From assembly GCA_907163375.1 (NCBI GenBank), contig CAJQUW010003051.1, positions 92,614 to 156,613 on the forward strand: DNA of 64,000 nt, in the 5' to 3' direction. The translations under genes and the position numbers were made by a program. The DNA comes from Prostheceraeus crozeri (Eukaryota; Platyhelminthes; Polycladida; Euryleptidae). Of the stretch, positions 36,033-43,976 are shown piece by piece. The notes beneath the pieces were generated by a model. That model had not been told where the DNA came from, searched no databases, and saw only the letters and a list, made by a program, of their open reading frames with translations. How positions within the stretch are numbered: position 1 is the stretch's first letter; each line of letters opens with the position of its first letter.

Positions 36033-36401
36033 TTGCATAACATCATGAAGACTTGGATTTTGGACTCTCTACAATATATCAGAGTTGATCGTGATGGAAA
36101 CGTACATTTCAAAAATTCTCATGGTCATACATCAAGAGGAATTACATTAACATGGCGACAATTTGTCAACCTCAATGATATCATGAGGGATTTGGAATAT
36201 TTTGAAACATTAAGATTCATCTCCTTGGGTGATCAAGTTTGGCTTCAACATTACAGAAATGAAATTCAAATCTACCATTCTCATTCCGCAAACTGTTTCT
36301 CATTTCGCAAATACAATTGGGAGAAGTATAGAAGATACATACATCGCTCCATCATGACATTTATTCGTCGTGAGTTCATCGCCCTACTATGCAAATCTTA
36401 A
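36033..36401 (+). CDS. Polinton PC4-like paralogue 1
   Basis: 122 aa (118 from the second ATG at 36045, MKTWILDSLQYI). The first 60 residues resemble the transcription cofactor PC4/p15 core: RVDRDGNVHFKN then RGITLTWRQFVNLNDIM, like the PC4 order of strands followed by a G-I-x-L helix. The second half (WLQHYRNEIQIYH, WEKYRRYIHRSI) is shared with paralogue 2. In eukaryotes PC4 binds single-stranded DNA and general transcription factors; that role here is inferred. It lies on the opposite strand to the structural genes, directly before paralogue 2 and the TBP-like gene. It could be an unrelated Polinton-specific family. Confidence 0.45.
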   Translation: MHNIMKTWILDSLQYIRVDRDGNVHFKNSHGHTSRGITLTWRQFVNLNDIMRDLEYFETLRFISLGDQVWLQHYRNEIQIYHSHSANCFSFRKYNWEKYRRYIHRSIMTFIRREFIALLCKS

Positions 36402-36423
36402 TCAGACATGACTACCACACATC

Positions 36424-36745
36424 ATGAGTTGGAAATTAGATTCCCTACAACGTATTGAAACGGATCATGATCGAAACGTCTATTTCAAAGATTCAACTGG
36501 AAATGTGAGAAGAGAGTTTGCTTTATCTTATCGTCATTTTCAATCTCTACATCATATCATGAAGGACTTGAAATACTTCTATATGAAAAGACATTCACGT
36601 ATTGGAAATCGCATCTGGCTGCGCGTCAACAATCGGCGAATTCAACTCTATCATTCCCAACTTCATACTAACTTCACATTTCATCAAGGTAGTTGGGAAA
36701 AGTATAAAAGGAAGGTACATCGCTCAATTTACTCATTCTTTCATC
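36424..36745 (+). CDS. Polinton PC4-like paralogue 2 (domain region)
   Basis: Starts MSWKLDSLQRIETDHDRN and matches paralogue 1 along its whole length: LDSLQ, a D-x-x-x-GNV-x-FK strand, LSYRHF, IMKDLKYF, IQLYHS, WEKYKRKVHRSI. The pair therefore arose by local duplication inside the element. The open frame goes on to 37074, but from 36746 the DNA also encodes the TBP-like protein in another frame, so the annotated span is limited to the conserved domain. Function is inferred from the PC4 resemblance only. Confidence 0.45.
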
Positions 36746-37291
36746 ATGAAGCGCCATCGCTACACCATCGTCAACATTCTCCGTCGCTTCAGACTCTACA
36801 CCAAAATCGATCTCACAACATTACACCAACAGCTTCCAAACAGCAAGTATTACCCGGGCCGTCCTCAAATGTTAGTGGTGAAGATGAACAATTCACGGAA
36901 TCTTCAACTCTTCCCAAATGGGACTGTACAGATTCTCGGCGCCCTTTCTCATTCATCGGCGCAGTCAATGCGCTTAGAGCTACAGAGACTACTACGTCGG
37001 ATATGGAAGAGGGAGAGGTGTGTGATGTCGAATCTGACTGTGGACAATATGGTGATCTCTACTCAATTGAGTGACAGTCTATCATTTTTGAAGATTCGTA
37101 CCAGCAGTTACAGTTTGTGTTATGAACCCGAACTTTTTCCTGCAGCTCTCATTAGTTGTTGGTTACCTGTGCATGTGGCAATCTTTCATAATAGTAAAGT
37201 GATCATTACTGGACTAAAATCTCATGTACAAGCAAATGTGATCCTAGACTATCTCATTGAGTATGTACGTACCCAGCGGATTGTAAAATAA
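36746..37291 (+). CDS. Polinton-encoded TATA-binding-protein-like protein
   Basis: 181 aa, the size of the TBP core. It has two matching halves, as TBP has. Half 1 (about 7-88): IVNILRRFRLYTKIDL, KYYPGRPQMLVVKM, LFPNGTVQILGALS; compare TBP IVATVTLGCRLDL, YNPKRFAAVIMRI, IFSSGKMVCTGAKS. Half 2 (about 95-176): NLTVDNMVISTQL, CYEPELFPAALI, IFHNSKVIITGLKS; compare TBP YEPELFPGLIYRM and IFVSGKVVLTGAK. F56, F131 and F147 sit where TBP inserts Phe into the TATA minor groove. The ATG at 36746 begins exactly at the fold. It probably directs transcription of the element from its own TATA boxes (inference). The stop overlaps an AATAAA. Copy B carries the same region. Confidence 0.82.
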   Translation: MKRHRYTIVNILRRFRLYTKIDLTTLHQQLPNSKYYPGRPQMLVVKMNNSRNLQLFPNGTVQILGALSHSSAQSMRLELQRLLRRIWKRERCVMSNLTVDNMVISTQLSDSLSFLKIRTSSYSLCYEPELFPAALISCWLPVHVAIFHNSKVIITGLKSHVQANVILDYLIEYVRTQRIVK

Positions 37292-37322
37292 AAAACAATT
37301 TTTCCAACATGATGTTTTTATT
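37287..37322. terminator. Back-to-back poly(A) signals between convergent genes
   Basis: AATAAA on the plus strand at 37287-37292 overlaps the TBP-like stop codon, and AATAAA on the minus strand at 37322-37317 overlaps the protease stop codon. Only 26 bp separate the two coding ends. Confidence 0.75.
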
Positions 37323-37779
37323 TCAAATCATGATAGAACTTACAAATCATTTTTTCATTAGAGGATGGATTACATGAAAAGTTTTGAATAATAGATGCAA
37401 ATCGAGATACATGTAAACGTTTTAAGATGAAGTACAGTACAAAAGCACCACACGTTGATGAAAGTGGATGTTGTAGTATGCGTTCATTTCGCTGATATTG
37501 ACGCGTATGTTTTCTCAACCACTGCTGTGTTGGTATATTTGGAGGTTGAGCAAGAGAGTCAAATAGTTCACCACGTCGGTCTTCTCCAATAAAGATCGCT
37601 TTCCAATGCTCACCGCCTAAATTCTGCGAATGAGTGTTTAGCACAATAAAGATGGGATAGTGATTTACTGCAGGTGGTAAGGTATCGAGTGAATAGACAT
37701 TATCGAAAGCTTTCAACGTCGCTTCGTCTGCATTACGCTGCACTTTAGTCTTAATATCGTCAGCAGTCAACCAACTCAT
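37318..37779 (-). CDS. Polinton maturation protease (adenain-like cysteine protease)
   Basis: 153 aa. Catalytic-type residues sit in adenain order: H58 in GGEHWKAI, D74 in ELFDSL, Q103 in ILQHPL and C110 in STCGAFVLYF; the Q-to-C spacing of seven equals that of adenovirus protease. In the family it cleaves capsid precursors during particle maturation. Its ATG shares one base with the stop of the major capsid gene (TAATG), suggesting coupled expression of the two. The length is shorter than adenain (about 204 aa), as in many Polintons. Confidence 0.88.
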   Translation of the reverse strand: MSWLTADDIKTKVQRNADEATLKAFDNVYSLDTLPPAVNHYPIFIVLNTHSQNLGGEHWKAIFIGEDRRGELFDSLAQPPNIPTQQWLRKHTRQYQRNERILQHPLSSTCGAFVLYFILKRLHVSRFASIIQNFSCNPSSNEKMICKFYHDLK

Positions 37780-39056
37780 TAACGATTATACTGAAGAATC
37801 ACGTCACGATACTTTGTAATTTCAATATTTGAATCGAAGACTGCATAAATTAATACATTGATCGTCTCAGGTAGTGTTCTTTTGAACGTCAAATCCAAAC
37901 GAATATTATGAGGCACGTTCGCTTGACGATAGGGTGCACTAATATCGCTGTCAGCAGTCAAATCAAATGCATAAATAGTATATCCACTCTTAAACTCTTT
38001 CATAGTCAGTCCGTTGGTGTCATCCGTATTGTAAAAGCCAAAGACATCCATAAAATCAACATAACTGCGCATAAATTGATCCGAAGCAAAATCTGGTTTG
38101 TAGGGTGGACCAGGATGACTCACACCATTTACACGTAAAGCAATTTCACTTAACTGATTGTGTTTAAAATTGAAAGGATTCTTCTTTATATTACCATTAA
38201 ATGCATCATTTTCAACCATTGCCACCATGAGGAGCTTCGGTGCTTCCGATGGAAAGAGGCCATCTTTCATGAAACTCTTTTGATCTTTCGGAATTGTAAA
38301 GGTGAGAAGCTTTGTATGCTGAACGGGGTAAATGGCATTTTGGCGGTTAAGGCCTTCAGCATGCCCTCTAATGACACTTGGATTCGGTACTACTCGACGA
38401 ATGTAAAGTGCAATATCTTCCACATGAATTCTAAAATTGTCAACTTTAGCAAATGCATTCAGCGCAAATTCAGGCTTATTCAATGTCAGCTTGAGTCGCA
38501 TGCTGGTATTACAGAGTAAAAACTTTGACTGTCTAAAGAAGTCTAAATTCAGCGGACCATATAGCTGACATACTCTACTATCTTTAATCATAGCAGATCG
38601 CTTTACAAAGCCACTGTTTGTTTCAACATCAAATTTTCCTGCTTCATCTCTGTACCATCCCATGGCTTCCATATGACTTTTTTGTGCTGCTGGATGAAAC
38701 TGTGATACATGATTGAAATATGATTTATAGGGATAATCGCTTTGACCACCTTCCACCTGCTGCTCTCCAATCGTTAGAGAAACATCGCGAAGTAATGTAG
38801 TCAATGGTAAATTGTTCAGTCCAACTTTATGTGCATCGTCAATAGCAGTTCCATCTGCTTGCTGAATTCTAAACCTCAAATCAAGCATCGCATAACTCAA
38901 ATCTATGTAGTCATCACTACCACCAGGAATAACAAATTCAATGGGGCCAGCATTCTCAGCTGTTCGAGGATGATAATCTACAATACTTGAACTAAGAATA
39001 TCTGTCTGTATGGCTTGTTGATCGAACAAACAAAAACCGGAAGTTTTACACTCCAT
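37779..39056 (-). CDS. Polinton major capsid protein (double jelly-roll type)
   Basis: 425 aa, of the family often annotated in invertebrates as F54H12.2-like. N-terminal signature: DILSSSIVDYHPRT, GPIEFVIPGGSDDYIDL, then LLRDVSLTIGEQQV and DYPYKSYFNHVSQF. C-terminal part has NIRLDLTFKRTLPETINVLIYAVFDSNIEI, the final strands of the second jelly-roll. It would build the hexameric capsomers. Gene order basic protein, major capsid, protease is usual for this group. Confidence 0.87.
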   Translation of the reverse strand: MECKTSGFCLFDQQAIQTDILSSSIVDYHPRTAENAGPIEFVIPGGSDDYIDLSYAMLDLRFRIQQADGTAIDDAHKVGLNNLPLTTLLRDVSLTIGEQQVEGGQSDYPYKSYFNHVSQFHPAAQKSHMEAMGWYRDEAGKFDVETNSGFVKRSAMIKDSRVCQLYGPLNLDFFRQSKFLLCNTSMRLKLTLNKPEFALNAFAKVDNFRIHVEDIALYIRRVVPNPSVIRGHAEGLNRQNAIYPVQHTKLLTFTIPKDQKSFMKDGLFPSEAPKLLMVAMVENDAFNGNIKKNPFNFKHNQLSEIALRVNGVSHPGPPYKPDFASDQFMRSYVDFMDVFGFYNTDDTNGLTMKEFKSGYTIYAFDLTADSDISAPYRQANVPHNIRLDLTFKRTLPETINVLIYAVFDSNIEITKYRDVILQYNR

Positions 39057-39058
39057 GA

Positions 39059-39514
39059 TTAGAAGTTATAGCAGCGTCGTCGTTTAGCGCCTGATGAATG
39101 ATTAGAGCCTCTGCGACGTTTGCGTGAATGCCTTTTGACTGAAGATCGCACCTTACCAGCTCCGCGATGTTTCCTCCTTCCTTTATTCATTCGTTTAGGT
39201 GATTTCTTTCCTTGAGTAACACCAGCAATGGTCTGCTTCAATGTTTTTAAACCGCGTTCCTTCCCACGATTCAACAAACTGCTCTTAAAACTTCTACCTC
39301 TGGAAAGATCACTAGCAACATCACCAGCAAAGCCAACGGCATTACTTAAAACATTTCGTTTTAAAGATCTACCGACATTGGATATGAGAGGTGCTACAAC
39401 AGATTTCAGTGCACCAAGTATGCTACCTCCACGTTGGCGGCGAGCACCGATGTAAATTTGTCCTCCACCACTTACATAGGAGGGTCGTGAATAAAATGAG
39501 GCAGTTGGATTCAT
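39059..39514 (-). CDS. Polinton small basic virion-like protein
   Basis: 151 aa. Gly-rich start (YVSGGGQIYIGARRQRGG), then a short amphipathic/hydrophobic segment (SILGALKSVVAPLI), then a long Lys/Arg-rich tail (KRHSRKRRRGS, KRRRC). It resembles adenovirus core/pVI-like proteins that line the capsid interior and bind DNA; that is inferred from composition and its place next to the major capsid gene (stop 3 bp from the next ATG). Confidence 0.6.
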   Translation of the reverse strand: MNPTASFYSRPSYVSGGGQIYIGARRQRGGSILGALKSVVAPLISNVGRSLKRNVLSNAVGFAGDVASDLSRGRSFKSSLLNRGKERGLKTLKQTIAGVTQGKKSPKRMNKGRRKHRGAGKVRSSVKRHSRKRRRGSNHSSGAKRRRCYNF

Positions 39515-39555
39515 AGCTCAAACCCTAAACATTGTTAGTTACAACTTTGCATGAA

Positions 39556-40776
39556 TCACTGTCGATCACTTAGATGAAAGATGTCGGCACGACGCATCCA
39601 AGAGTTCATACTTGAAGGATAACCAGTCCATTTAACAAGACACCATTCTTCACCTTGCCGTTTTTTACATCGAATGATTTTCTCTACCAAATATGTTTCA
39701 CTTTCAGTGACTACCTCAATCTCATCGCGGTAAAAGCTACCCTCAATTTCTTCATTATCGTAATCTTTCAACTTGTAGGTGGTCGGAGAGTCTTTTTGAT
39801 TAATCCTTGATACTGTAAATACCTCCTCTGTCCAATTCGGAAGGTACCCTTTAGCAAAAACACTTTTCACTTTTGAGATACGAACTTTATCGCCAATTTT
39901 CACATCACTTTTCACATGAGTGCGTTTACGTTGGAATGATTCGCGCACTTTATCTACATTGTCAGCATTTACATCTACTGGTCTGAGTCCAATAGAACGA
40001 TGGATAGAGTGATTGTAGGCATGGAGTGTATCTTGTAGAACCTTTGTCCAATTTTGTGTCAAGTTGGCAGTAAAATGTCGCCACAAGCGATTTTTTAATG
40101 TGCGATTAAAACGTTCAACGAGTGCAGCTTTATAAGCGCTCTTTACACTAAACAACTCAATGTCATGCCTCTCAAATAATCTTGTCACATGCTGATTTTC
40201 AAACTCTTTTCCTTGATCACTCTGAATTCTTTTTGGAATGCGACCTTCTCGAAAAATTGTTTGGAATGCTTTTGCTACTCCTTTCCCTTCTTTAGTTTTT
40301 AAAGGTTGAGCCCACGCATAACGCGAGAAAATATCAATGACGGTTAAAATAAAATTATTGCCCGAGTTATGTTTTGAAATGGAGGCAACATCACACAAAT
40401 CTGCTTGCCACTGTTCATCGATGTCATGAACAATATAATGGCGGGTGCGGTACTTCTTTTTCGCTTGTTTGTGGAGTGTATAGGTAGCCTGACCCTTTAA
40501 CCATCGTTTCACTTGTGATTGTGGAAGACCACTCGCTTTTGATAATTTCTTGATAGATGCAAATCCTGCCGGATGTTTTACATCATAATAGATTGACTTC
40601 AAACGTTCAGTCGATGACGACTGACTCTTTTTCCTCCTTCTCATCTTTTTGTTTTCTTGCCTTTCTACATTTACAACAACTGCAGCATTTAGCTTTAGCG
40701 GTTTTGCGATCGTGTTCACATTGCTTAGGGGTTTCATTATGAGAGCTGGCGCAGCAAGTGCAAGTGACAACGACAT
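39556..40776 (-). CDS. Polinton integrase with chromodomain
   Basis: Retrovirus-type integrase. HTH-like N-terminal part (about 75-95), then the DDE core: D126 in WQADLCDV, D187 in IQSDQGKEF, E221 in ALVERFNRT. A C-terminal chromodomain follows (about 365-402: YLVEKIIRCK, CLVKWTGYPSSMNSW), as in Polinton and Ty3-type integrases, where it guides insertion to chromatin marks. The open frame gives 406 aa, but the first 45 or so overlap a Cys-rich frame (40607-40822), so the real start may be internal (for example MRRRKKSQSS, residue 45). Confidence 0.92.
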   Translation of the reverse strand: MSLSLALAAPALIMKPLSNVNTIAKPLKLNAAVVVNVERQENKKMRRRKKSQSSSTERLKSIYYDVKHPAGFASIKKLSKASGLPQSQVKRWLKGQATYTLHKQAKKKYRTRHYIVHDIDEQWQADLCDVASISKHNSGNNFILTVIDIFSRYAWAQPLKTKEGKGVAKAFQTIFREGRIPKRIQSDQGKEFENQHVTRLFERHDIELFSVKSAYKAALVERFNRTLKNRLWRHFTANLTQNWTKVLQDTLHAYNHSIHRSIGLRPVDVNADNVDKVRESFQRKRTHVKSDVKIGDKVRISKVKSVFAKGYLPNWTEEVFTVSRINQKDSPTTYKLKDYDNEEIEGSFYRDEIEVVTESETYLVEKIIRCKKRQGEEWCLVKWTGYPSSMNSWMRRADIFHLSDRQ

Positions 40777-40822
40777 TCACCTCTGGCGGCTCATTACATG
40801 GCAAGCAACACATCTGCTTCAT
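40607..40822 (-). CDS. Small Cys-rich ORF overlapping the integrase 5' end
   Basis: 71 aa with 12 cysteines in the first 52 residues (MCCLPC, TCTCC, KCCSCCKC) followed by a charged tail (KDEKEEKE). It starts within one base of the preceding gene's stop (TAATATG), which fits the tight spacing of this strand. The pattern suggests metal binding, but no known family is obvious. The overlap with the integrase frame means only one of the two may be used over 40607-40776. Confidence 0.45.
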   Translation of the reverse strand: MKQMCCLPCNEPPEVNVVVTCTCCASSHNETPKQCEHDRKTAKAKCCSCCKCRKARKQKDEKEEKESVVID

Positions 40823-40823
40823 A

Positions 40824-41516
40824 TTAATAGTCTGAGAACATGTATTTCCTGGGAGGAGCTGTTTTACGTTTTCCTTTTACCAGTTTTAGTGGCGATGTAG
40901 ATCTACGTCGAGTTCTTCCTCTTGTTTGCTTAGTGAGTGTGGGAGGGGATGTAGCAGGTGACGTCTTAAACCAATTTGTTGGCATTTTCATCGTCTGAAG
41001 CATTGGAGTAGTAGCCACTGTTGAATCAAGTTCTTTCAATGTCTCATTATTCAAAGCAAATTTTGGCACATTATGCTTTTTCAATAGTTTAAGAAAGTAT
41101 GACCAACCAGGTGGAACATAGCCCTGACGGCGCTTTCTACGTGTCGCATACTGAATCAAGTCTTCATAACGTGAAGCATCAATCACTTTATTTTCATCTG
41201 TAATGATTTCTCCTCTATCATTTACATTGAGATGGGGTTCAATACTGTTGAAAAGAGATATGGCATGTGCGCGAGATGCTAAAGGTGTAGCAGTCGATAC
41301 AGAGTCACGCATCTTATTCTTCAAGTTTTTCAATTGCTCAACAGTTTCCGATTGTAATAATACAGCACGATGTGGATCTTTGATGTGAACATTTTGCTGA
41401 TAATCTATTTCTTTCCTATACATTTGATTTGCAAGAGGTTGCTTTACTTGCTGCATGGCAGTCAATTGTACATATTCATCCTGAGGAATAACAATCATGC
41501 GAGAATAAGAACTCAT
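40824..41516 (-). CDS. Polinton conserved protein with basic tail, function unknown
   Basis: 230 aa. Begins MSSYSRMIVIPQDEYVQL, has a middle helical part with LIQYATRRKRRQGYVPPGW and FLKLLKKHNVPKF, and a Thr/Pro/Arg-rich C-terminus (TRGRTRRRSTSPLK). The IPQDEY start and the PPGW...LLKKxNVP block are seen in uncharacterised Polinton proteins beside the ATPase. Its ATG overlaps the ATPase stop (ATGA). Probably a virion or packaging protein (inference). Confidence 0.6.
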   Translation of the reverse strand: MSSYSRMIVIPQDEYVQLTAMQQVKQPLANQMYRKEIDYQQNVHIKDPHRAVLLQSETVEQLKNLKNKMRDSVSTATPLASRAHAISLFNSIEPHLNVNDRGEIITDENKVIDASRYEDLIQYATRRKRRQGYVPPGWSYFLKLLKKHNVPKFALNNETLKELDSTVATTPMLQTMKMPTNWFKTSPATSPPTLTKQTRGRTRRRSTSPLKLVKGKRKTAPPRKYMFSDY

Positions 41517-42178
41517 AGTTTGTAGATAATCATGGGAGTTTTCAAAATATCACTTCGAAATCTAAATTCTTCCGGACACTCTTGCGTAAAGTCAATGAAT
41601 AAGTAACCGTATGGTTTTTCAGTAGCTGCTTGAAAAATTTCAATTAAGGCTTTTGATCCTCTGGGTGCAACTTGTCGCGCTAAAATTTCAAATTGACTTT
41701 TATCTCGCGGATTCTTGAAAATAGCATAATAGTGTGTATTCAGGTTTCGTGTACGAGCTTCTTTTCCATCAGGAAACAAATTTTGTGTGATATAGATGAT
41801 AAAACACCTTTTATGGTGTGCTGCGCGAGTGAACATATCTGTAACATCTTTTGAATTCTTACTTTCTTTTAATAAATCATCCAATACAACAACATCATTA
41901 GACTGAAGTTTATCCACTGGAATAATTCCTTCATGTCGAATAAAGTTGCGACTTTGCAATTCCTGAAACAGCGACGGTTGATAAATACCATAACACCAAA
42001 TCACTCGATTGATAGGTTCCTTAAACAACTCCCTTCTTTTATCCAATAAATTCAGCGTGAAAACAGTTTTACCTGCATGAGATGGACCTGATACAGTCAG
42101 AACTTTATCACATTGAAGTCTGAAATCCATTTTATTACTTTGAGACTCAACATTTGCATAATTAACGCTTAGAGCCAA
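41513..42178 (-). CDS. Polinton genome-packaging ATPase (A32/FtsK-HerA type)
   Basis: 221 aa. Walker A GPSHAGKT at about 31-38, Walker B VVVLDDLL at about 96-103, and a sensor TQN near 131. In this family the enzyme pumps DNA into the capsid. The start could also be the internal MDFRLQCDKVLTVSG (residue 17); the longer one overlaps the end of the upstream gene by 17 bp. The downstream gene begins in its stop (ATGA). Confidence 0.9.
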   Translation of the reverse strand: MALSVNYANVESQSNKMDFRLQCDKVLTVSGPSHAGKTVFTLNLLDKRRELFKEPINRVIWCYGIYQPSLFQELQSRNFIRHEGIIPVDKLQSNDVVVLDDLLKESKNSKDVTDMFTRAAHHKRCFIIYITQNLFPDGKEARTRNLNTHYYAIFKNPRDKSQFEILARQVAPRGSKALIEIFQAATEKPYGYLFIDFTQECPEEFRFRSDILKTPMIIYKL

Positions 42179-42518
42179 AGATATTTCCCAATAGGTTGCC
42201 CACGGCAGGAGCTATCATTGGAAGTATTGCTGAAAGGAAACCGCCCTTTTGTGTTAGAGTTTTCCTCTTTCTTTGAAGGGTGACTTTAGGATTGGAGATG
42301 AAACGCAATTTCGTAGCATATCGCTTAAGTAACTTTCGTTGTTTTGGCGCTAATTTCTTCGTCCTCAACTTCCTCACATGAGAAATAATTTCACAAATGA
42401 ATTTATCGTTAGCATGTCGTATAGCATTGTATCGCTGATTTGCTTTCATTCGTCGGAGAGCTTGAATGGCTGAAGAAAACTTTTGACTTTTACGTTTCGT
42501 CATTTTACGTTTCGCCAT
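42162..42518 (-). CDS. Polinton small basic protein with hydrophobic C-terminus
   Basis: 118 aa. Lys/Arg-rich body (MAKRKMTKRKSQKF, KLRTKKLAPKQRKLLKRYATK) and a C-terminal KGGFLSAILPMIAPAVGNLL. This layout is like the adenovirus pX/mu-type precursor (basic DNA-binding part, then a GGFL...LLP-type hydrophobic end). Probably a core protein packed with DNA (inference). Confidence 0.6.
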   Translation of the reverse strand: MAKRKMTKRKSQKFSSAIQALRRMKANQRYNAIRHANDKFICEIISHVRKLRTKKLAPKQRKLLKRYATKLRFISNPKVTLQRKRKTLTQKGGFLSAILPMIAPAVGNLLGNIFGSKR

Positions 42519-42569
42519 TTTCCGTGTTAGTCTTTGCTAAAACCTATCTTTACCACATTTGCATAGGTA

Positions 42570-42899
42570 CTAACTATTGCGACATAAGTGACACTCGAAA
42601 TGAGCAATGTCACAGTGGTTACATTTGCAAAGTTGAATGCAATTACGTATGAAACAGCGTTGACAAAAAGCATGCTTACATCTCTTGAAGATGCGCTTTT
42701 CATTTCCATCCTTTCGCTTACATACATCGCAACACATAGTTTCACCGTTACTGATGTCTATAGCAAGTCTTTTTGAAGATATGAATTTGCTAGCCTTTTC
42801 TAAATAATAGACGCATGTACAGAAGGAATATACTTCGAGAGTGAGCAGACATAGCTCGAAAACCAGTTGTGCTACAATCAAGTACCACTGCATTTTCAA
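42570..42899 (-). CDS. Polinton RING-like protein with N-terminal membrane segment
   Basis: 109 aa. Hydrophobic start (YLIVAQLVFELCLLTL) and then a Cys/His cluster: CCDVC, x12-14, CKHAFCQRC, then CKCNHC. The spacing resembles a RING finger (C-x2-C ... C-x-H-x2-C-x2-C ... C-x2-C). It could be an E3-ligase-like or simply zinc-binding protein. Start and upstream stop overlap by a few bases. Confidence 0.55.
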   Translation of the reverse strand: MKMQWYLIVAQLVFELCLLTLEVYSFCTCVYYLEKASKFISSKRLAIDISNGETMCCDVCKRKDGNEKRIFKRCKHAFCQRCFIRNCIQLCKCNHCDIAHFECHLCRNS

Positions 42900-43306
42900 T
42901 TTTTCTTTATGGAAAGTTGAATGTGAATATCTGAAATCGCTTCAATCACTAGACTGCTACCATGATGGTTAAATGCGTTAAGACGTTCAGCAATTTTTAT
43001 CATATGTCTTTTAAAAAATTCTTCGGGGTGATCTACCACTTCCATTGAATAAGAAGCAAAATGGAAAGAGCGACTTTCCACCTCTTCCTTTCCAAAATGA
43101 CTAAACTTAATTTTCGCAACTAATCGCGCCATGATAATGCTATCAGAGAATGTATTCATTAACTCTAGAAATAGAGTGCTAGCATCATCGACCACTGCTT
43201 CGATGTCGGTCTCATCTTTATGAAAATTTATCACATAATCTTGAACAGCTCCTTTTAAACTTTGCCTATGAAAATGTAATGTTCCGCAGTCGTTTGAGAA
43301 AGACAT
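42896..43306 (-). CDS. Polinton ORF, unknown
   Basis: 136 aa (MSFSNDCGTLHFHRQSL start; RLVAKIKFSHFGKEEVES in the middle; C-terminal EAISDIHIQLSIKKN). Mixed alpha/beta composition, no motif I recognise. The C-terminal ISDIHIQLS reads like an edge strand of a virion protein. It is conserved at the same place in copy B. Overlaps its neighbours by a few bases. Confidence 0.55.
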   Translation of the reverse strand: MSFSNDCGTLHFHRQSLKGAVQDYVINFHKDETDIEAVVDDASTLFLELMNTFSDSIIMARLVAKIKFSHFGKEEVESRSFHFASYSMEVVDHPEEFFKRHMIKIAERLNAFNHHGSSLVIEAISDIHIQLSIKKN

Positions 43307-43393
43307 GATCGCCCTTTATCTAACCCATCCATTGCATGAAAACAACAACTCTTCTCATAGTAACATTTATTGAATAACGGTAACAAGCATGCA

Positions 43394-43924
43394 TTATAAA
43401 TCAATGGTTTGAAAGAGATAAAATAGATACAGCTGGTAACTATCATACAGCGAGCAATGATAACCATACAGGACTTTGGCAGTGTTGAGGTAAGGAGGAA
43501 AGAAGCATTGGTTATGAACGTAGCTACTACAACGAACAGACAAAATAGGAACACACAAATCCTTAAAACGTTTCGTGACTTCATGATAATGTTGATTCAC
43601 TCTACTATCCCAAGGTGGGAGCAAAATATCATCAATGATTAGATTGGGAAATACTTTCCTCTCCTTACCAGGATTATTACAAAAGATGCGTATAACATTG
43701 AAAGCAGCTAACCATCGTTTAAAGTCAATAAGAAGAGCACTCTCACAAGAAAAGCCATAGTCTTGCAAATATTTCAGATTAAGTCCATGAATGTGTTTTC
43801 TCGCCCATTGATCAACATTGGGATCGCAGTTGGCATGTTGATGATAGACACTAACAATCTGATATGTCCAATTGTTCATAGCAATAGCACTGAGCTCCTG
43901 TACAGGTTCACCCTCACAATCCAT
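43394..43924 (-). CDS. Polinton ORF, possible DEDD-type exonuclease
   Basis: 176 aa. It opens MDCEGEPVQELSAIAM, a D-x-E motif on a first strand as in DEDD exonucleases, followed by WARKHIHGLNLKYL and LLIDFKRWL, then VIRIFCNNPGKE. This order (D-x-E, HGL-type helix, later acidic residue) recalls 3'-5' exonucleases, but a full set of catalytic positions cannot be shown by eye. The last 60 residues are Tyr/Cys-rich. Conserved in copy B. Confidence 0.4.
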   Translation of the reverse strand: MDCEGEPVQELSAIAMNNWTYQIVSVYHQHANCDPNVDQWARKHIHGLNLKYLQDYGFSCESALLIDFKRWLAAFNVIRIFCNNPGKERKVFPNLIIDDILLPPWDSRVNQHYHEVTKRFKDLCVPILSVRCSSYVHNQCFFPPYLNTAKVLYGYHCSLYDSYQLYLFYLFQTIDL

Positions 43925-43976
43925 AAAAATGATGATAGAAGCCTAAAACGGAAATTTACACATCTAAGGAAACGTT

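Noticed and set aside
38160-38519. 119-codon frame opposite the major capsid gene (also seen in copy B)
   Set aside because: Antisense of a conserved capsid gene, so it is conserved only as a shadow.
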